A program made the position numbers and the translations under genes. 64,000 nt of DNA from Spirochaetes bacterium GWF1_51_8 (lineage in GTDB: Bacteria; Spirochaetota; Brevinematia; Brevinematales; GWF1-51-8). Below, one piece after another: positions 1 through 9,712 of this stretch. Location of the stretch: positions 38,932 through 102,931 of the forward strand of contig MIBE01000003.1 of NCBI GenBank assembly GCA_001829415.1, given 5' to 3'. The notes under the pieces were generated by a model, which saw only the letters and a program-made list of their open reading frames with translations, ran no database searches and was not told where the DNA came from. Every line of letters starts with the position of its first letter. The first letter of the stretch is position 1.

Positions 1-1
1 G

Positions 2-538
2 TCCGACCCCGAACTCTACGCGAAACTTCACCCCGGCTCATTGCTGGAAACGCGCCTCGAGCATCTCAGGAAGGCGTTCGAAATAGGCTACCTGATTGTG
101 ACAGGCGGACTGATCGGGCTTCCCGGGCAGACCCCGCGCGATATCCTGAACGACATCCTGCTCGCGAAGGAGCTTCACGCCGAGATGTTCAGCTTCGGCC
201 CGTTCGTCCCCCATCCCGATACCCCGCTTGCCGGGAACAATACCCCGGATGTCGAACTGATCCTCGGAACGCTTGCCGCCGCGCGTATCGCCGATCCCGA
301 GAACGCAAAGATTCTCGTGACGACGGCGTTCGAGACTGTCGATCCCGGCGCGCGGGAGAAGGGCTTGATGGCGGGCGCGAACTCGGTGATGCTGAACGTG
401 ACACCGGAGCGTTTCAGGGAGTGCTACGAGATTTACCCGAACAGGGCACATTCTCACGAGGGCATACCCGAGCAGATCGAGACGACCCTCTCGTTACTGC
501 GGGGACTCGGCCGCGCTCCGACTGACTTGGGTGTTTAG
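2..538 (+). CDS. hydE: [FeFe]-hydrogenase maturase HydE, C-terminal part
   Basis: The gene is open from base 2, so its start lies left of the window; 178 codons are visible. The text SDPELYAKLHPG, GLIGLPGQT, FGPFVPHPDTPL and a final ERFRECYEIYPNR match the C-terminal half of HydE, a radical SAM enzyme of the biotin synthase superfamily that helps build the H-cluster of [FeFe] hydrogenase. The CxxxCxxC iron-sulfur motif would be in the missing part. Family membership is read from these motifs; the role implies an anaerobic, hydrogen-metabolising cell. A related radical SAM maturase such as PylB is a less likely alternative. No other hydrogenase gene is in the window. Confidence 0.85.
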   Translation, partial: SDPELYAKLHPGSLLETRLEHLRKAFEIGYLIVTGGLIGLPGQTPRDILNDILLAKELHAEMFSFGPFVPHPDTPLAGNNTPDVELILGTLAAARIADPENAKILVTTAFETVDPGAREKGLMAGANSVMLNVTPERFRECYEIYPNRAHSHEGIPEQIETTLSLLRGLGRAPTDLGV

Positions 539-566
539 GCTTATTTTTATCAAGAAGTATATAACA

Positions 567-977
567 TCAGAAGATGAATGGATTGATAATTCTTAGATTA
601 CCTTCGATTTTTTGATTGTTATTTAAGTCTTCGGTGTACAATACGGAACAAAAATTCTCTATTGCGGAAGCGATAATCAGACTGTCATAATAAGAAAAGG
701 AATACCTTTCGGCAAGACGATAGGCGGATTGAATTGTATGATAGTCAATGAGAACTAAATTTGAATTCTGAACGATTTTATTTGTAATGCTAGCAATATC
801 AGAATACGTCATCTTTAATTTGCGGTTCATGACATTGGAAATTTCACTGATCACTTGTGTAGAGAGAAAAGGTTGACCTTGCAGTAAGGAAACGGATTTC
901 ATTTTCTTTTCAGTTTCGTCCCCGATAGCGTATAAAATTACGGAAGAATCGAGGAAGTAATTATCTTTCATTCGCAT
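567..977 (-). CDS. vapC: PIN-domain toxin, VapC type
   Basis: A 136-residue single PIN domain, the usual VapC length. The four conserved acids are visible at D10 (in FLDSSVILYA), E45, D98 (in YYDSLIIASA) and D117 (in YTEDLNN), so the metal-dependent RNase site looks intact. Its start overlaps the end of the upstream 69-residue gene by 17 bases, the usual arrangement of an antitoxin-toxin pair. Known VapC toxins cleave tRNA or rRNA; the target here cannot be read from sequence. The second Met codon (residue 3) is an alternative start. Both genes look more AT-rich than the flanking hydE. Confidence 0.85.
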   Translation of the reverse strand: MRMKDNYFLDSSVILYAIGDETEKKMKSVSLLQGQPFLSTQVISEISNVMNRKLKMTYSDIASITNKIVQNSNLVLIDYHTIQSAYRLAERYSFSYYDSLIIASAIENFCSVLYTEDLNNNQKIEGNLRIINPFIF

Positions 978-1170
978 CGTTCCGGTCGAATTTAAAGCAG
1001 GTCAAATCCTTATGAAACCGATTGAAGAACATAGAAATGTCGGACTTTTTTTCCGAATCATCGCTGCTTTCAGGATTCAGGATGATCTGGATTTCCTGTC
1101 TGATATTAGGTTTTTCCTGATCGGTCAGCACGACTTTTCCGTTATCATAAATCCCATGCAGGATAATCAT
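961..1170 (-). CDS. Putative antitoxin paired with the PIN toxin
   Basis: A 69-residue protein beginning MIILHGIYDNGKVVLTDQ, a short beta-rich N-terminus of the kind often encoded just before PIN toxins, followed by an acidic linker (ESSDDSEKKSD) and a C-terminal tail with FNRFHKDLTCFKF that could occupy the toxin active site. It overlaps the toxin gene by 17 bases and is transcribed first, as expected for an antitoxin. I recognise the layout rather than a named family. The start has a nearby AGGA-like ribosome site in the reverse strand. Confidence 0.65.
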   Translation of the reverse strand: MIILHGIYDNGKVVLTDQEKPNIRQEIQIILNPESSDDSEKKSDISMFFNRFHKDLTCFKFDRNDANER

Positions 1171-1236
1171 ATAAATCCTCCATGATGAATTATACCCTTA
1201 TTATGAGGGTTTGTCAAACCGAAAAGTAAAACCGAA

Positions 1237-2640
1237 CTATTTTACGGAAATGCCGACGATAGTGATGTCGTCGTTAGCGGGATGCGTCCCGATAAACCCG
1301 CAGACCGTTTTTAACAGGTACTCGACGATATACTCGAGTGTCTGCTCGGAACGCACCTTTTCGATTTCGGCAACCAGCCGTTCAAAACCGAATTCCTCGT
1401 TCGCCCTGTTAAACTCCTCGTACAATCCGTCGGTAAAAAGCAAAATGCGGTCGTTCTGCTGTAACTGCACTGTCTGCTGGGTGTACTTGATCGCGCTCTC
1501 GACCCCGATAATCTTTCCGGTGGCGGAAAGGGGTAGAATCCCAGAGTTTTCGCGGAGGATCATTTGGTTGTTATATCCGGCGGAGGAATAACGGAGTTCG
1601 TTACGGAGAGTGTCGATATCGACCACGATAGCGGGGAAAACGAGATTGATACGGTGATACCCGTCGAGGATATTGATATTGAGCGCTTCGGTTAGTTCGG
1701 CGGTATTGTCGATGATCGATTTCAGCTTTTCGTACTCGCTCTTTATGATCATGGTGACAAACCCGGCCTCTACCCCGTGCCCGGTGGCGTCGGCGAGGAA
1801 CACACGGATCACGCCCTCGCGCAGTTTGTACACATCGTATATATCCCCGCCGACTTTAATCAGCGGCAAGTACTTGATATAGAACTTTATCCCGAAGATC
1901 GCGTCGATATTCCGGGGGAGCAGGCTTTCCTGGAGCTTTTTCGCGAGGTCGAGCTCGGTTTCCAGTTTATTCTCTTTCGACGTCAGGTCTTTATTCTGTT
2001 CCTCGATAATGATCCTGTTTTTGAAATCGCTGATATTCGCGCGCAGGATAATCTGCGAGAAGAACCATGCGATCAAGGTGAACATGGAACTGGAGATGTA
2101 GATAGGGATCGCGAGCGCGGGATTGGTCTGGAAGACCGAAACCCCTAATGTCATCAGGACAAACGACAGGACGAACATGAGAAAGCTCATGAGGGGATGG
2201 TATACCCCGAACGCCGCCATGACATAAAGGATGAGGAGATAGATTTGTACCGGCGAACCCGCGATCTGGTCGACCGATGTTTTTACCGCGCCCCAGATCA
2301 GCGAGAGCGCAATGGAGGAATAGACATAGAGGCGGTGAGGGAGTTTGAGCTCGGATGCTGAATAGGGCGGCTTGATAAACGAGGCAACCGCAAAAATCGC
2401 GGCGAAACCGCCGAGCACAAGATGCATGATAAATTGTTCGGGGCTGAACATATTAGAGAGGAAATAGACGATCACCGCGATATTCGCGAAGGCGACAAAA
2501 ATCATCGCGACCCGACCCCGGAAGAAGAGCTTGTATTCGGTTTCCCGGAAGAAATCTTTGCGCTGCCGCGGATTGAGTGTGTTCATGCCGCCGGTAAAAA
2601 AATCCGTGATCATGCTGAGTATTCCGTGAGTGTCTGTCAT
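1237..2640 (-). CDS. Membrane-bound SpoIIE-type PP2C phosphatase
   Basis: The first ~200 of 467 residues form about six hydrophobic segments. A short coiled coil (residues ~205-235, EEQNKDLTSKENKLETEL) links them to a PP2C/SpoIIE domain. Phosphatase motifs visible are GGDIYDVYKL, LADATGHGVEAGF, LLFTDGLYEEF and the terminal DDITIVGI, which carry the metal-binding aspartates. Such proteins dephosphorylate serine or threonine on anti-anti-sigma (STAS) partners. The membrane part has no recognisable ligand domain. It stands alone between a toxin pair and a divergent secreted protein. No STAS partner is nearby. Confidence 0.88.
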   Translation of the reverse strand: MTDTHGILSMITDFFTGGMNTLNPRQRKDFFRETEYKLFFRGRVAMIFVAFANIAVIVYFLSNMFSPEQFIMHLVLGGFAAIFAVASFIKPPYSASELKLPHRLYVYSSIALSLIWGAVKTSVDQIAGSPVQIYLLILYVMAAFGVYHPLMSFLMFVLSFVLMTLGVSVFQTNPALAIPIYISSSMFTLIAWFFSQIILRANISDFKNRIIIEEQNKDLTSKENKLETELDLAKKLQESLLPRNIDAIFGIKFYIKYLPLIKVGGDIYDVYKLREGVIRVFLADATGHGVEAGFVTMIIKSEYEKLKSIIDNTAELTEALNINILDGYHRINLVFPAIVVDIDTLRNELRYSSAGYNNQMILRENSGILPLSATGKIIGVESAIKYTQQTVQLQQNDRILLFTDGLYEEFNRANEEFGFERLVAEIEKVRSEQTLEYIVEYLLKTVCGFIGTHPANDDITIVGISVK

Positions 2641-2837
2641 ACGAATTCCTGAAGTTAATTGGATACTATTATAGTATGGTTTTATAGTATTTTCAAATTT
2701 CGGATTTCACGATTATATTGCACGGCGTAACAAGTTTGTGAAATTGATATATAATCCTCGCCGAGATAAAGACGAAATCTTGCTTTTCCCCGAAAATATG
2801 GTATCCTTATAATAAGGTGAAAAAGATGGAGGCGGGT

Positions 2838-4373
2838 ATGAAACGTCTTATTCGTATTTTGTGGGTGTTATTCACGGTCATTCTCGTCCCGGTGTTCGCG
2901 GAGGCCAAGGTTCTCAAGGCCCTGCTGATCATCCAGGACAACTATATCGACAATAACCTGAACGGGATCGCGGAAGATGTCCGGCTCGATCTCGGGCATG
3001 TCCAGTCGTTCCTCAACGGCCTCCAGAAGGGCAAGGTCATCGATGTCGAAATCACTATCCTGAAGGGAAAGAACGCGACCTATGCGAATATGGATAAGCT
3101 CCTGAAAAATGTCGAAACCGAGAAGGACGACGTGATCCTTTTCTATTTCAGCGGGCACGGCGGGATGGAGAAGGATAAGACCTTCCTGTTTACCGCCGAC
3201 TCGAAGAAGTTCTGGCGTGACGATGTCGAAAAGTATCTCAAGTCCAAGTCGGCCAAACTCAAGATCGCGGTCTCCGACGCGTGCAGCAGTTCCATCGGCG
3301 GGATGGATTCACGCGGATGGTTCGAGGATGACGGCGAACTCGAAGAGAAGCAGAACGCCTATATCGAAATCTATAAAAACCTTTTCCTGAACTACGAAGG
3401 TCTTCTCTATGTCACTTCCGCGAGTCCCGGCGAGTACGCATGGGGATTCGGGAGCGGCGGGTCGTTCACAGTCTCGTTCTTCAACGAAGTCCTCTATAAC
3501 GATCCAAAGTTTACATGGGAAGAGACTATCGCCGACGCACAGCAGTTGACGCAGGAGAAATTTACCTACATGGTCAATATGGGAAATTTCCCCGACTCGA
3601 TGAAAAAGGACCTGAAGAAAAAAGGGATCACCGGACAGCACCCGTACATCTATTCGATGGCGAGCTCTATCGATAAAAACGCTGAACCCGTGACGCCTAT
3701 CGTGCCCGACTCCGGTGGAAAGGACGGCGATATAATCGTCCGTAACGATACTAAGAAATCGCTGACATTTTTTGTCGATAAGAATACCAAGTACGACGAT
3801 AGCTGGGCATGGAAGAACGTCGAGACCTTCTTTATCCCCGCCGGGGAATCGGTCTCGATGAAGTCGTCCAAGGCACTCCTCGTGTTCTTCAAGCAGGACC
3901 GTGAGAAATATGTTTCCTACTCGCTCAAACCCGGGAAGTACGCCTTCTCGTTAAATCAGAAGAAGCTGATCGATCTCTATACCGATACCGCCGGGAAGGA
4001 ATCCAAGAAATCTTCCGCGAAGATGAACCCGATCCTCGGAAAATGGATTTGGGATATGTGGACTGTCGACGATATCAATAAAGGAAGCAAGTCGAAAAGC
4101 GGTGTGACCTACATTATCGAGTTCAAGGCCGACAACAGTTTTATCATCACCGATATGAAGGGTAAAAAGTCGGAATGGGGTAAATGGAATATCGATCTTG
4201 TTTCCGGCGCCGAATATCTGGATATTGCCGCCGATGACGGCAAGACAAAGACCAGTCTCCAGATGAAAGTGACTTTCCTGAAAAACTCGTATGTTCAGCT
4301 CGTCCCGACGATGGTCAACGGGGAGAAGAAGAGCACTGACGATATGCCGCAGGTATTTTTATACAAACAGTAA
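2838..4373 (+). CDS. Secreted caspase-like (C14) protein with lipocalin-like C-terminus
   Basis: With ATG 2838 as start the protein has 511 residues. That ATG has GGAGG at 2828-2832, while the upstream GTG 2817 has no ribosome site and lies close to a TATAAT at 2808-2813. Residues 1-23 are a signal peptide ending AEA. Residues ~25-270 hold a caspase/metacaspase fold: FYFSGHGG (H107) and SDACSSSIGG (C149) give the His-Cys dyad. The final ~110 residues (ILGKWIWDMW to the end) resemble a lipocalin-like domain. Export is inferred from the signal peptide. Substrate unknown. A clear terminator follows. Confidence 0.8.
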   Translation: MKRLIRILWVLFTVILVPVFAEAKVLKALLIIQDNYIDNNLNGIAEDVRLDLGHVQSFLNGLQKGKVIDVEITILKGKNATYANMDKLLKNVETEKDDVILFYFSGHGGMEKDKTFLFTADSKKFWRDDVEKYLKSKSAKLKIAVSDACSSSIGGMDSRGWFEDDGELEEKQNAYIEIYKNLFLNYEGLLYVTSASPGEYAWGFGSGGSFTVSFFNEVLYNDPKFTWEETIADAQQLTQEKFTYMVNMGNFPDSMKKDLKKKGITGQHPYIYSMASSIDKNAEPVTPIVPDSGGKDGDIIVRNDTKKSLTFFVDKNTKYDDSWAWKNVETFFIPAGESVSMKSSKALLVFFKQDREKYVSYSLKPGKYAFSLNQKKLIDLYTDTAGKESKKSSAKMNPILGKWIWDMWTVDDINKGSKSKSGVTYIIEFKADNSFIITDMKGKKSEWGKWNIDLVSGAEYLDIAADDGKTKTSLQMKVTFLKNSYVQLVPTMVNGEKKSTDDMPQVFLYKQ

Positions 4374-4382
4374 CTCAAATAG

Positions 4383-4412
4383 AAAGCGGAAGGTTGATCT
4401 TCCGCTTTTTTT
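4383..4412 (+). terminator. Rho-independent terminator after the caspase-like gene
   Basis: Stem AGCGGAAG (4385-4392) pairs with CTTCCGCT (4399-4406), extended by two A-T pairs, with a six-base loop and a run of seven T. It lies 10 bases after the stop codon of the caspase-like gene and before the convergent aminotransferase. Confidence 0.9.
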
Positions 4413-4447
4413 ATCGTATCGGGGATAAGTTTTCCATCGAATAAACT

Positions 4448-5704
4448 CTACGGGATGCTGACATAGTCCTCGGCGATTTTCCCTTTATTTTCGTCGATAA
4501 ATTCCTTAATGACATCCGCCAGGCGTTTGATGCCCTCGACGATCTGGTCGTCTGTGGCGTAGCTGTAGTTGAGGCGCATCGTATTGTGCCCGCCGCCGTT
4601 AGGGAAGAACGGCTCTCCGGTCACATAAGCGACGTTATTCTCGATAGCCTTCGGGAGCATCGTAAGCGTATTGATATAATCCGGCATCACGAGCCAGAGG
4701 AAAAGTCCGCCCTGCGGCTTGTTCCATCTGACATCCTTCGGAAAATGCGTCTCGAGCGCATCGATCATGAGGTCGCGTTTCTTCCGGTAGAGATTGACGA
4801 TTTCCTCGATATGCGGGAAGAGGATGTTATGGTACATCGCCTCGAACACGCAGAATTGCCCGAAACTGTTCGTGCAGAGGTCTTCGGCCTGCTTCGCGAT
4901 AGACACCTTACGGATAATCTCTTCGGGCGCGGCCATCCATCCCACGCGGAAACCCGGGGCGAGGATTTTCGAGAACGTGCCGAGGTAGATGACGCGGTTT
5001 TCATCGTCAAAGCTCTTCATGAGCGGCTCGCGTTTTCCCTCGAAGCGCAGGAGACCGTAGGGATCGTCTTCGACAAGGATCAGATCGTACTTGCACATGA
5101 TCTCGTATATCTTCTCGCGCCGTTTGTGCGGGATAGTGACCCCGGTCGGGTTCTGGAATGTCGGGACGAGATACATGAACTTCGGGTGCTCCTTCCTGCG
5201 GTCGAGGTATTTCAGCTTGTCCTCGAGCAGTTCCGGAACCATGCCCTGTTCGTCGATCGTCACCGCGCTGATCGACGCTTCATGGGCGACAAACGCCATG
5301 ATCGCGCCGAGGTAGGTCGGGTTCCCGGTCAACACCTTATCGCCGGGGTTGAGGAATACCTTCGAGATCAGGTTCAGTCCCTGCTGGGAACCATTAGTAA
5401 TCAGGATATTCGACATCTGCTGGGGCGCGCCGTAATGTTCGCCCATCCCTCTCGCGATCACATCACGGAGCTTGTTGTGGCCCTCGGTCGTCCCATATTG
5501 GAGAGCGTCCCGCGCATGCGACGCCATGACATGATCCATGACGGGTTTCAGCTTTTCTATCGGGAATGCGTCGGGATTGGGAAGCCCGCCCGCGAAACTA
5601 ATCATTTCCGGGCTATTCAGCAGTTTCAGGAGTTCCCTGATCTCGGACGACTTCATGTTATTCGACGATTTCGAAAACATGTGAGCAAACGTAGACTTCA
5701 TCAT
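4448..5704 (-). CDS. PLP-dependent aminotransferase, class I/II (2-aminoadipate/aromatic type)
   Basis: A 418-residue fold-type I aminotransferase. Visible landmarks are SFAGGLPNP near the N-terminus, YGTTEGHNKLR, TNGSQQGLNL, VPTFQNPTG, EDDPYG (the PLP-ring aspartate at 213 or 214), GTFSKILAPGFRVGW with the PLP lysine at K246, and MRLNYSYA near the C-terminus. This pattern fits the LysN/MocR-like group that acts on 2-aminoadipate, branched-chain or aromatic amino acids; the exact substrate cannot be told. No N-terminal GntR HTH is present, so it is an enzyme rather than a MocR regulator. It is monocistronic, with GAGGT before the ATG-ATG start. Confidence 0.9.
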   Translation of the reverse strand: MMKSTFAHMFSKSSNNMKSSEIRELLKLLNSPEMISFAGGLPNPDAFPIEKLKPVMDHVMASHARDALQYGTTEGHNKLRDVIARGMGEHYGAPQQMSNILITNGSQQGLNLISKVFLNPGDKVLTGNPTYLGAIMAFVAHEASISAVTIDEQGMVPELLEDKLKYLDRRKEHPKFMYLVPTFQNPTGVTIPHKRREKIYEIMCKYDLILVEDDPYGLLRFEGKREPLMKSFDDENRVIYLGTFSKILAPGFRVGWMAAPEEIIRKVSIAKQAEDLCTNSFGQFCVFEAMYHNILFPHIEEIVNLYRKKRDLMIDALETHFPKDVRWNKPQGGLFLWLVMPDYINTLTMLPKAIENNVAYVTGEPFFPNGGGHNTMRLNYSYATDDQIVEGIKRLADVIKEFIDENKGKIAEDYVSIP

Positions 5705-5780
5705 AAATACCTCATATCGCGCCTTATTCCGGATATTATAGACTTTTAGCGGGATTTCGTCAAAAGAATAGCCCTTTCGA

Positions 5781-5808
5781 TTGACAAAATTATTGAGAGA
5801 GGTATGAT
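5781..5808 (+). promoter_or_regulatory. Sigma-70 type promoter of the PocR hybrid kinase
   Basis: TTGACA at 5781-5786 and TATGAT at 5803-5808 with a 16-base spacer, 18 bases before the ATG at 5827; GAGG at 5816-5819 is the ribosome site. Confidence 0.65.
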
Positions 5809-5826
5809 ATAACGTGAGGAAATACG

Positions 5827-8800
5827 ATGACGAATTATTCGATCAGCGGACTCATCGATTCGGTCAAGCTTGAAAAATTTCTCGAGGAGGCGTTCGCTTT
5901 CTCGGGTATTCCGATGGGGATCATGGATTCCGACGGGAAACTGGTTTTTATGACCGGACAGCAGGAACTCTGTGTCAATTTCTTCAAGCGGAACGAGGTT
6001 ACCCTCAAAGAATGCCGGGCCGAGTTTCAGCAGATCAAGGACACTGTCATATCCGGCGCGCCCGCGGAGTTTTCCTGCCCGAGGGGAATGCATAATATCG
6101 TCGAGCCGGTTTTTTGCGAAGGCCGCGTGATCGGGGGCGTATTCTTCGGGCAGTTCATTCTCGAGGGCGGGGGCGGGAGGGAGGCTCTTGCCGAAAGTTA
6201 TCCGGATCATCAGAAAGACCCCACTGCGTTCAGGGACGCCGCCGGGAAAGTTGTTGAAATTTCGCGCGAAAGGCTTGTTAAAATCAAGGAATTCTATCTC
6301 TACCTTCTCAATGTGCTGATCGAGGACGGATTGAAGGAAATCCGCCGCGCGGACAGCGAGGAACGTTTCCGCGAGATGTTCCAGCACTCCCCTCTCGGGA
6401 GTATTCTCCTCGAACCCGACGGGAGAATATCCGCGATGAACGAAAAAGCCGTCGATATGATCGGCGGGAAGAACATCTCGCGCATGCCGTCCCTGTTCAA
6501 GGAATGGTTCCCTCTCTACAAATCGCGGCTCGACGCCGGGGAGACGGTGGAGTTCCACGAGGAGTTCCCGGCGGATCAGGATGCCCGTAAGTCAATCGTG
6601 CGGTTCGTAGTCAGCCCGTTTCTTCGCGACGGCTCGGTGAAAAATCTCCTGCTCCAGATGGAAGACGTCACAACGTTGATCGAGGGTCTCGAGAGCCTCA
6701 AGCGAAACAAGGTGTTTCTCTCGTCGATCCTGAAAAGCATTCCCAACGCGGTGGTGTGTGTCCTCGATAAAGACGACCGGCCCGTGCTGGTGGACGGGCA
6801 TGAGGCGAGGGAACTTGGGTGGACTAACGAAAACTTTCATAAGAAAATTTCGGCCGCTCGGATGTCTGCCGAAGGGAAGAAAAAGATACTCGATGCCGTC
6901 GCCGGGGCGCATCAGGGAAAGCATACCTCGTTCGAACAGGATTACGGGGGCAGAAGCTACCATGTGGATGTGATCCCGATGACGGAAGACGGCGGTGCGA
7001 TCGAGAATATCCTTCTGCTCGCGATTAATATATCCGGCATCCGCAGGATGGAAGATTCGCTTGCCGAGACCGAACGGAGGATCCGTTTCCTGACCGAGAA
7101 TATGGCGGATGTGGTCTGGTCTACCGATGTAACCGGCAAGTTCACCTATATGAGCCCGTCATGCCGCCATATCTACGGCTATTCGCCCGAGGAACTGGTC
7201 GGGGCGACGATTTCACAGTTCTTCGGCGAGAAGTATATGACTACATTCCAGCAGGTCATCAGGCGGAGAATAGAGAGTTTTATGAAGGGCGAGCCTTATT
7301 TCTCGCCTGTCCGTCTCGAAGCGGAGATGAAGAAGAAGGACGGGAGCCTGATCTGGGTCGAACTTGTCAGTAATCCGCTGGTCGATTCTCATAAGAAGCT
7401 GGTCGGTTTTGCCGGCGTGACCCGTGAGATACAGGAGCGCAAGATGACCGAGACCGCGCTCGAGGACAGCAGGCGGCAGTACCGCGACCTTGTCGAACAG
7501 ATCAACTCCGTCATCTTCAGCCTTACCCCGCGAGGGCAGATCGTGTATATGAGTCCCGCGCTCGAACGGGACTACGGATATAGTCCGGGCGAGACTATCG
7601 GGAAATTTCTCGCAGATTATGTCCATGAGAGCGAGAAGCGGGTTTTCAGTAAACAGCTTAAGAGCCTGAAAGAAAGCGACAGGACTTCCGTAGAACTAAG
7701 GTTCAGGAAGCGCGACGGGGAGTACCGTTGGGTGCAATGCCTCTGCTCGTCGGTCTACACGAAGGGGGCGATCTCGGGGATACAGGGCGTGCTCAACGAT
7801 ATCTCCGAGAGGAAGCGTTTCGAACTCGAGCTTGAGGCTGAGAAGGAGCGCCTCTCGGTGACACTCGGGTCGATGGCCGACGGGATGATCAGCACCGATC
7901 TCGAAGGTTTTGTCGTTCAGATGAACCGGAACGCTGAAACTCTGACCGGTTGGGAGATCGGGACTGCGGCCGGGAAACCGGTGCGCGAGGTCTTCAACAC
8001 CCGTGTGGGCGAGGGCAACGCCGCGCTCGACCTGACAGTCTCTCTCAAGAAAGGGAAAGGTTCGTACGTCCGCCGCTTCTACGATGTGACCCTCTTTGCC
8101 GCGGACGGCGGGATTGTTAGGATTTCAGGCAGTGTCGCGTCGATACGCCTGCCGGATAATTCCGATGGCGGGACGGTGATCGTGTTCCGCGATATCGGCG
8201 AACAGAAACGGCTCGAGGAAGAGATGCGGAAGCGCGATAAGCTGGAGTCTTTGGGCATACTCGCTGGCGGGATCGCGCACGATTTCAACAATTATCTCAC
8301 TGCTATCCTCGGGAATATCTCGCTCGCCAAGTATATCGCCCAGAACGATGCACACCTTGTCGAACTGCTTCAGGACGCTGAAAAAGGCGTTTTCCGTTCG
8401 CGCGAACTCACCCTTCAACTGCTGACATTCTCGAAAGGGGGCCAGCCTGTCAAACGGCCGGGCGACCTCGGCAGGACGGTTTCGGAAACGGTGCGTTTCT
8501 CCCTGCGCGGCACCAGCGTCAATTACAATTTCGACATCCCTGAAAGCCTTCCCCTCGCCGAGTACGACGAAGGCCAAATCTCGCAGGTATTCAACAACCT
8601 TTCGATCAACTCGGTGCAGGCTATGCCCGACGGCGGAACGGTTTTTGTAAAGATGGAGACGGTCAGCCCGGAGAATACGCCGTTAGTCAATCCCGAGGCG
8701 TCGAAATATGTCGCGATCACATTCAGTGATAACGGTCCGGGTATCCCGAAGGAGAACCTCGAGAAAATCTTCGATCCGTTTTTTACCACGAAGGCGTCCG

Positions 8801-9348
8801 GAAGCGGGATAGGGCTCACGACGGTCTTCTCGATCATCAAGCGTCACGGCGGAATGATCGAAGCCGGGTCTGAAAAAGGGCGGGGCGCTCAATTTAAAAT
8901 CTATCTGCCTGCCGAGGAGTCCCAGTCTTTCGGAACGACTGACGAGGACGGGAAGATATTTACCGGAGAGGGCAGGGTGCTTGTGATGGACGACGAGCCG
9001 GGCGTGCTGAAGACATCGGTGGCGATCCTGAAAACGCTCGGATACCGGGCGCAGGGCTTCCCGAACGGCGAGGAGCTGATCGAGGAGTATCGGCAGTCGT
9101 TCGTGACGGGCGGACGTATCAAGGCGGTCATCCTCGACCTGACGATCCCAGGAGGAATAGGCGGCGAAGAAGTATTGACCAAGCTGAAGCGGATCGATCC
9201 CGGCGTAACCGCGATAGTCGCGAGCGGATATTCCAACTCGCCCGTGATGTCGGATTACAGGAAGTTCGGGTTTGCAGGTATGCTCGCGAAGCCTTACCGT
9301 GCTGAAGAATTGAGCGCGCTGTTAGTCAAAATTAAACCTAAGCCCTGA
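5827..9348 (+). CDS. PocR/multi-PAS hybrid histidine kinase with receiver
   Basis: This protein has 1173 residues. Residues ~5-150 are a PocR-type sensory domain ([15 protein letters not shown], then [14 protein letters not shown] and [10 protein letters not shown]). About five PAS modules follow (for example [18 protein letters not shown] and [17 protein letters not shown]). The kinase core has GGIAHDFNN with the phospho-acceptor H818, then an ATPase domain with [19 protein letters not shown] and GSGIGLTTV. The C-terminal receiver has MDDEPG, the acceptor D1104 in ILDLTIPG, and KPYRAEE. No transmembrane segment is seen, so it probably senses a cytoplasmic signal. No cognate response regulator adjoins it. 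PocR domains are known to bind small molecules such as hydrocarbon derivatives; the ligand here is unknown. Confidence 0.9.
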   Translation: MTNYSISGLIDSVKLEKFLEEAFAFSGIPMGIMDSDGKLVFMTGQQELCVNFFKRNEVTLKECRAEFQQIKDTVISGAPAEFSCPRGMHNIVEPVFCEGRVIGGVFFGQFILEGGGGREALAESYPDHQKDPTAFRDAAGKVVEISRERLVKIKEFYLYLLNVLIEDGLKEIRRADSEERFREMFQHSPLGSILLEPDGRISAMNEKAVDMIGGKNISRMPSLFKEWFPLYKSRLDAGETVEFHEEFPADQDARKSIVRFVVSPFLRDGSVKNLLLQMEDVTTLIEGLESLKRNKVFLSSILKSIPNAVVCVLDKDDRPVLVDGHEARELGWTNENFHKKISAARMSAEGKKKILDAVAGAHQGKHTSFEQDYGGRSYHVDVIPMTEDGGAIENILLLAINISGIRRMEDSLAETERRIRFLTENMADVVWSTDVTGKFTYMSPSCRHIYGYSPEELVGATISQFFGEKYMTTFQQVIRRRIESFMKGEPYFSPVRLEAEMKKKDGSLIWVELVSNPLVDSHKKLVGFAGVTREIQERKMTETALEDSRRQYRDLVEQINSVIFSLTPRGQIVYMSPALERDYGYSPGETIGKFLADYVHESEKRVFSKQLKSLKESDRTSVELRFRKRDGEYRWVQCLCSSVYTKGAISGIQGVLNDISERKRFELELEAEKERLSVTLGSMADGMISTDLEGFVVQMNRNAETLTGWEIGTAAGKPVREVFNTRVGEGNAALDLTVSLKKGKGSYVRRFYDVTLFAADGGIVRISGSVASIRLPDNSDGGTVIVFRDIGEQKRLEEEMRKRDKLESLGILAGGIAHDFNNYLTAILGNISLAKYIAQNDAHLVELLQDAEKGVFRSRELTLQLLTFSKGGQPVKRPGDLGRTVSETVRFSLRGTSVNYNFDIPESLPLAEYDEGQISQVFNNLSINSVQAMPDGGTVFVKMETVSPENTPLVNPEASKYVAITFSDNGPGIPKENLEKIFDPFFTTKASGSGIGLTTVFSIIKRHGGMIEAGSEKGRGAQFKIYLPAEESQSFGTTDEDGKIFTGEGRVLVMDDEPGVLKTSVAILKTLGYRAQGFPNGEELIEEYRQSFVTGGRIKAVILDLTIPGGIGGEEVLTKLKRIDPGVTAIVASGYSNSPVMSDYRKFGFAGMLAKPYRAEELSALLVKIKPKP

Positions 9349-9640
9349 GGAGATTGATGATTTCCCGTGAGGGAAGCAGAGTTCTACCCTCATCAGCGAT
9401 CGTGCTTTTATAGAAATCGCATTCCATGCAGTTGAATATCTTCTGCGCGAATGTCCCCTGCACCTTACCGCCGCAAAACGTACCCGATATCGCCCAACAG
9501 CTTCTGCCGCCGTTGACACCCCCGTGGATGCCCCCGGCTTTAGTAGTGGATGCGGCGGGGCAGACGCCTAATTCGACACATTTCGAGCCGCCGGTTTCGC
9601 GGCCGCATTTCTTAAACTCCCAACAGTTCATCTTTGCCAC
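9338..9640 (-). CDS. Two-CW-domain cysteine-rich protein
   Basis: A 100-residue protein with ten cysteines in CW-like units: MNCWEFKKCGRE, CVELGVCPA, RSCWAISGTFCGG and FNCMECDFYK. Small proteins with this two-CW pattern are common in anaerobes and probably bind metal or an iron-sulfur cluster, but have no established function. The start is GTG at 9640, with GGAGGG just upstream; the ATG at residue 4 is too far from that site. Its 3' end overlaps the end of the convergent hybrid kinase gene by 11 bases. Confidence 0.8.
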   Translation of the reverse strand: MAKMNCWEFKKCGRETGGSKCVELGVCPAASTTKAGGIHGGVNGGRSCWAISGTFCGGKVQGTFAQKIFNCMECDFYKSTIADEGRTLLPSREIINLLRA

Positions 9641-9712
9641 ATTACCCTCCGAAGGTTACACCCACCCTCACAGTAGTATTATAACACAGAATGAACAAAA
9701 ATCAAGCGGCGA

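Noticed and set aside
1211..1591. 126-codon open frame opposite the 3' end of the membrane SpoIIE gene
   Set aside because: It mirrors the phosphatase C-terminus, which has the expected DDITIVGI motif on the minus strand.
2817..2837. Upstream GTG start for the caspase-like gene
   Set aside because: It has no ribosome site and lies next to a possible -10 box; ATG 2838 with GGAGG and a signal peptide fits better.
4586..5749. Long open frame on the + strand opposite the aminotransferase
   Set aside because: It is a mirror of the aminotransferase codon bias; no ribosome site or family pattern is visible, and the opposite strand encodes a full enzyme with all motifs.
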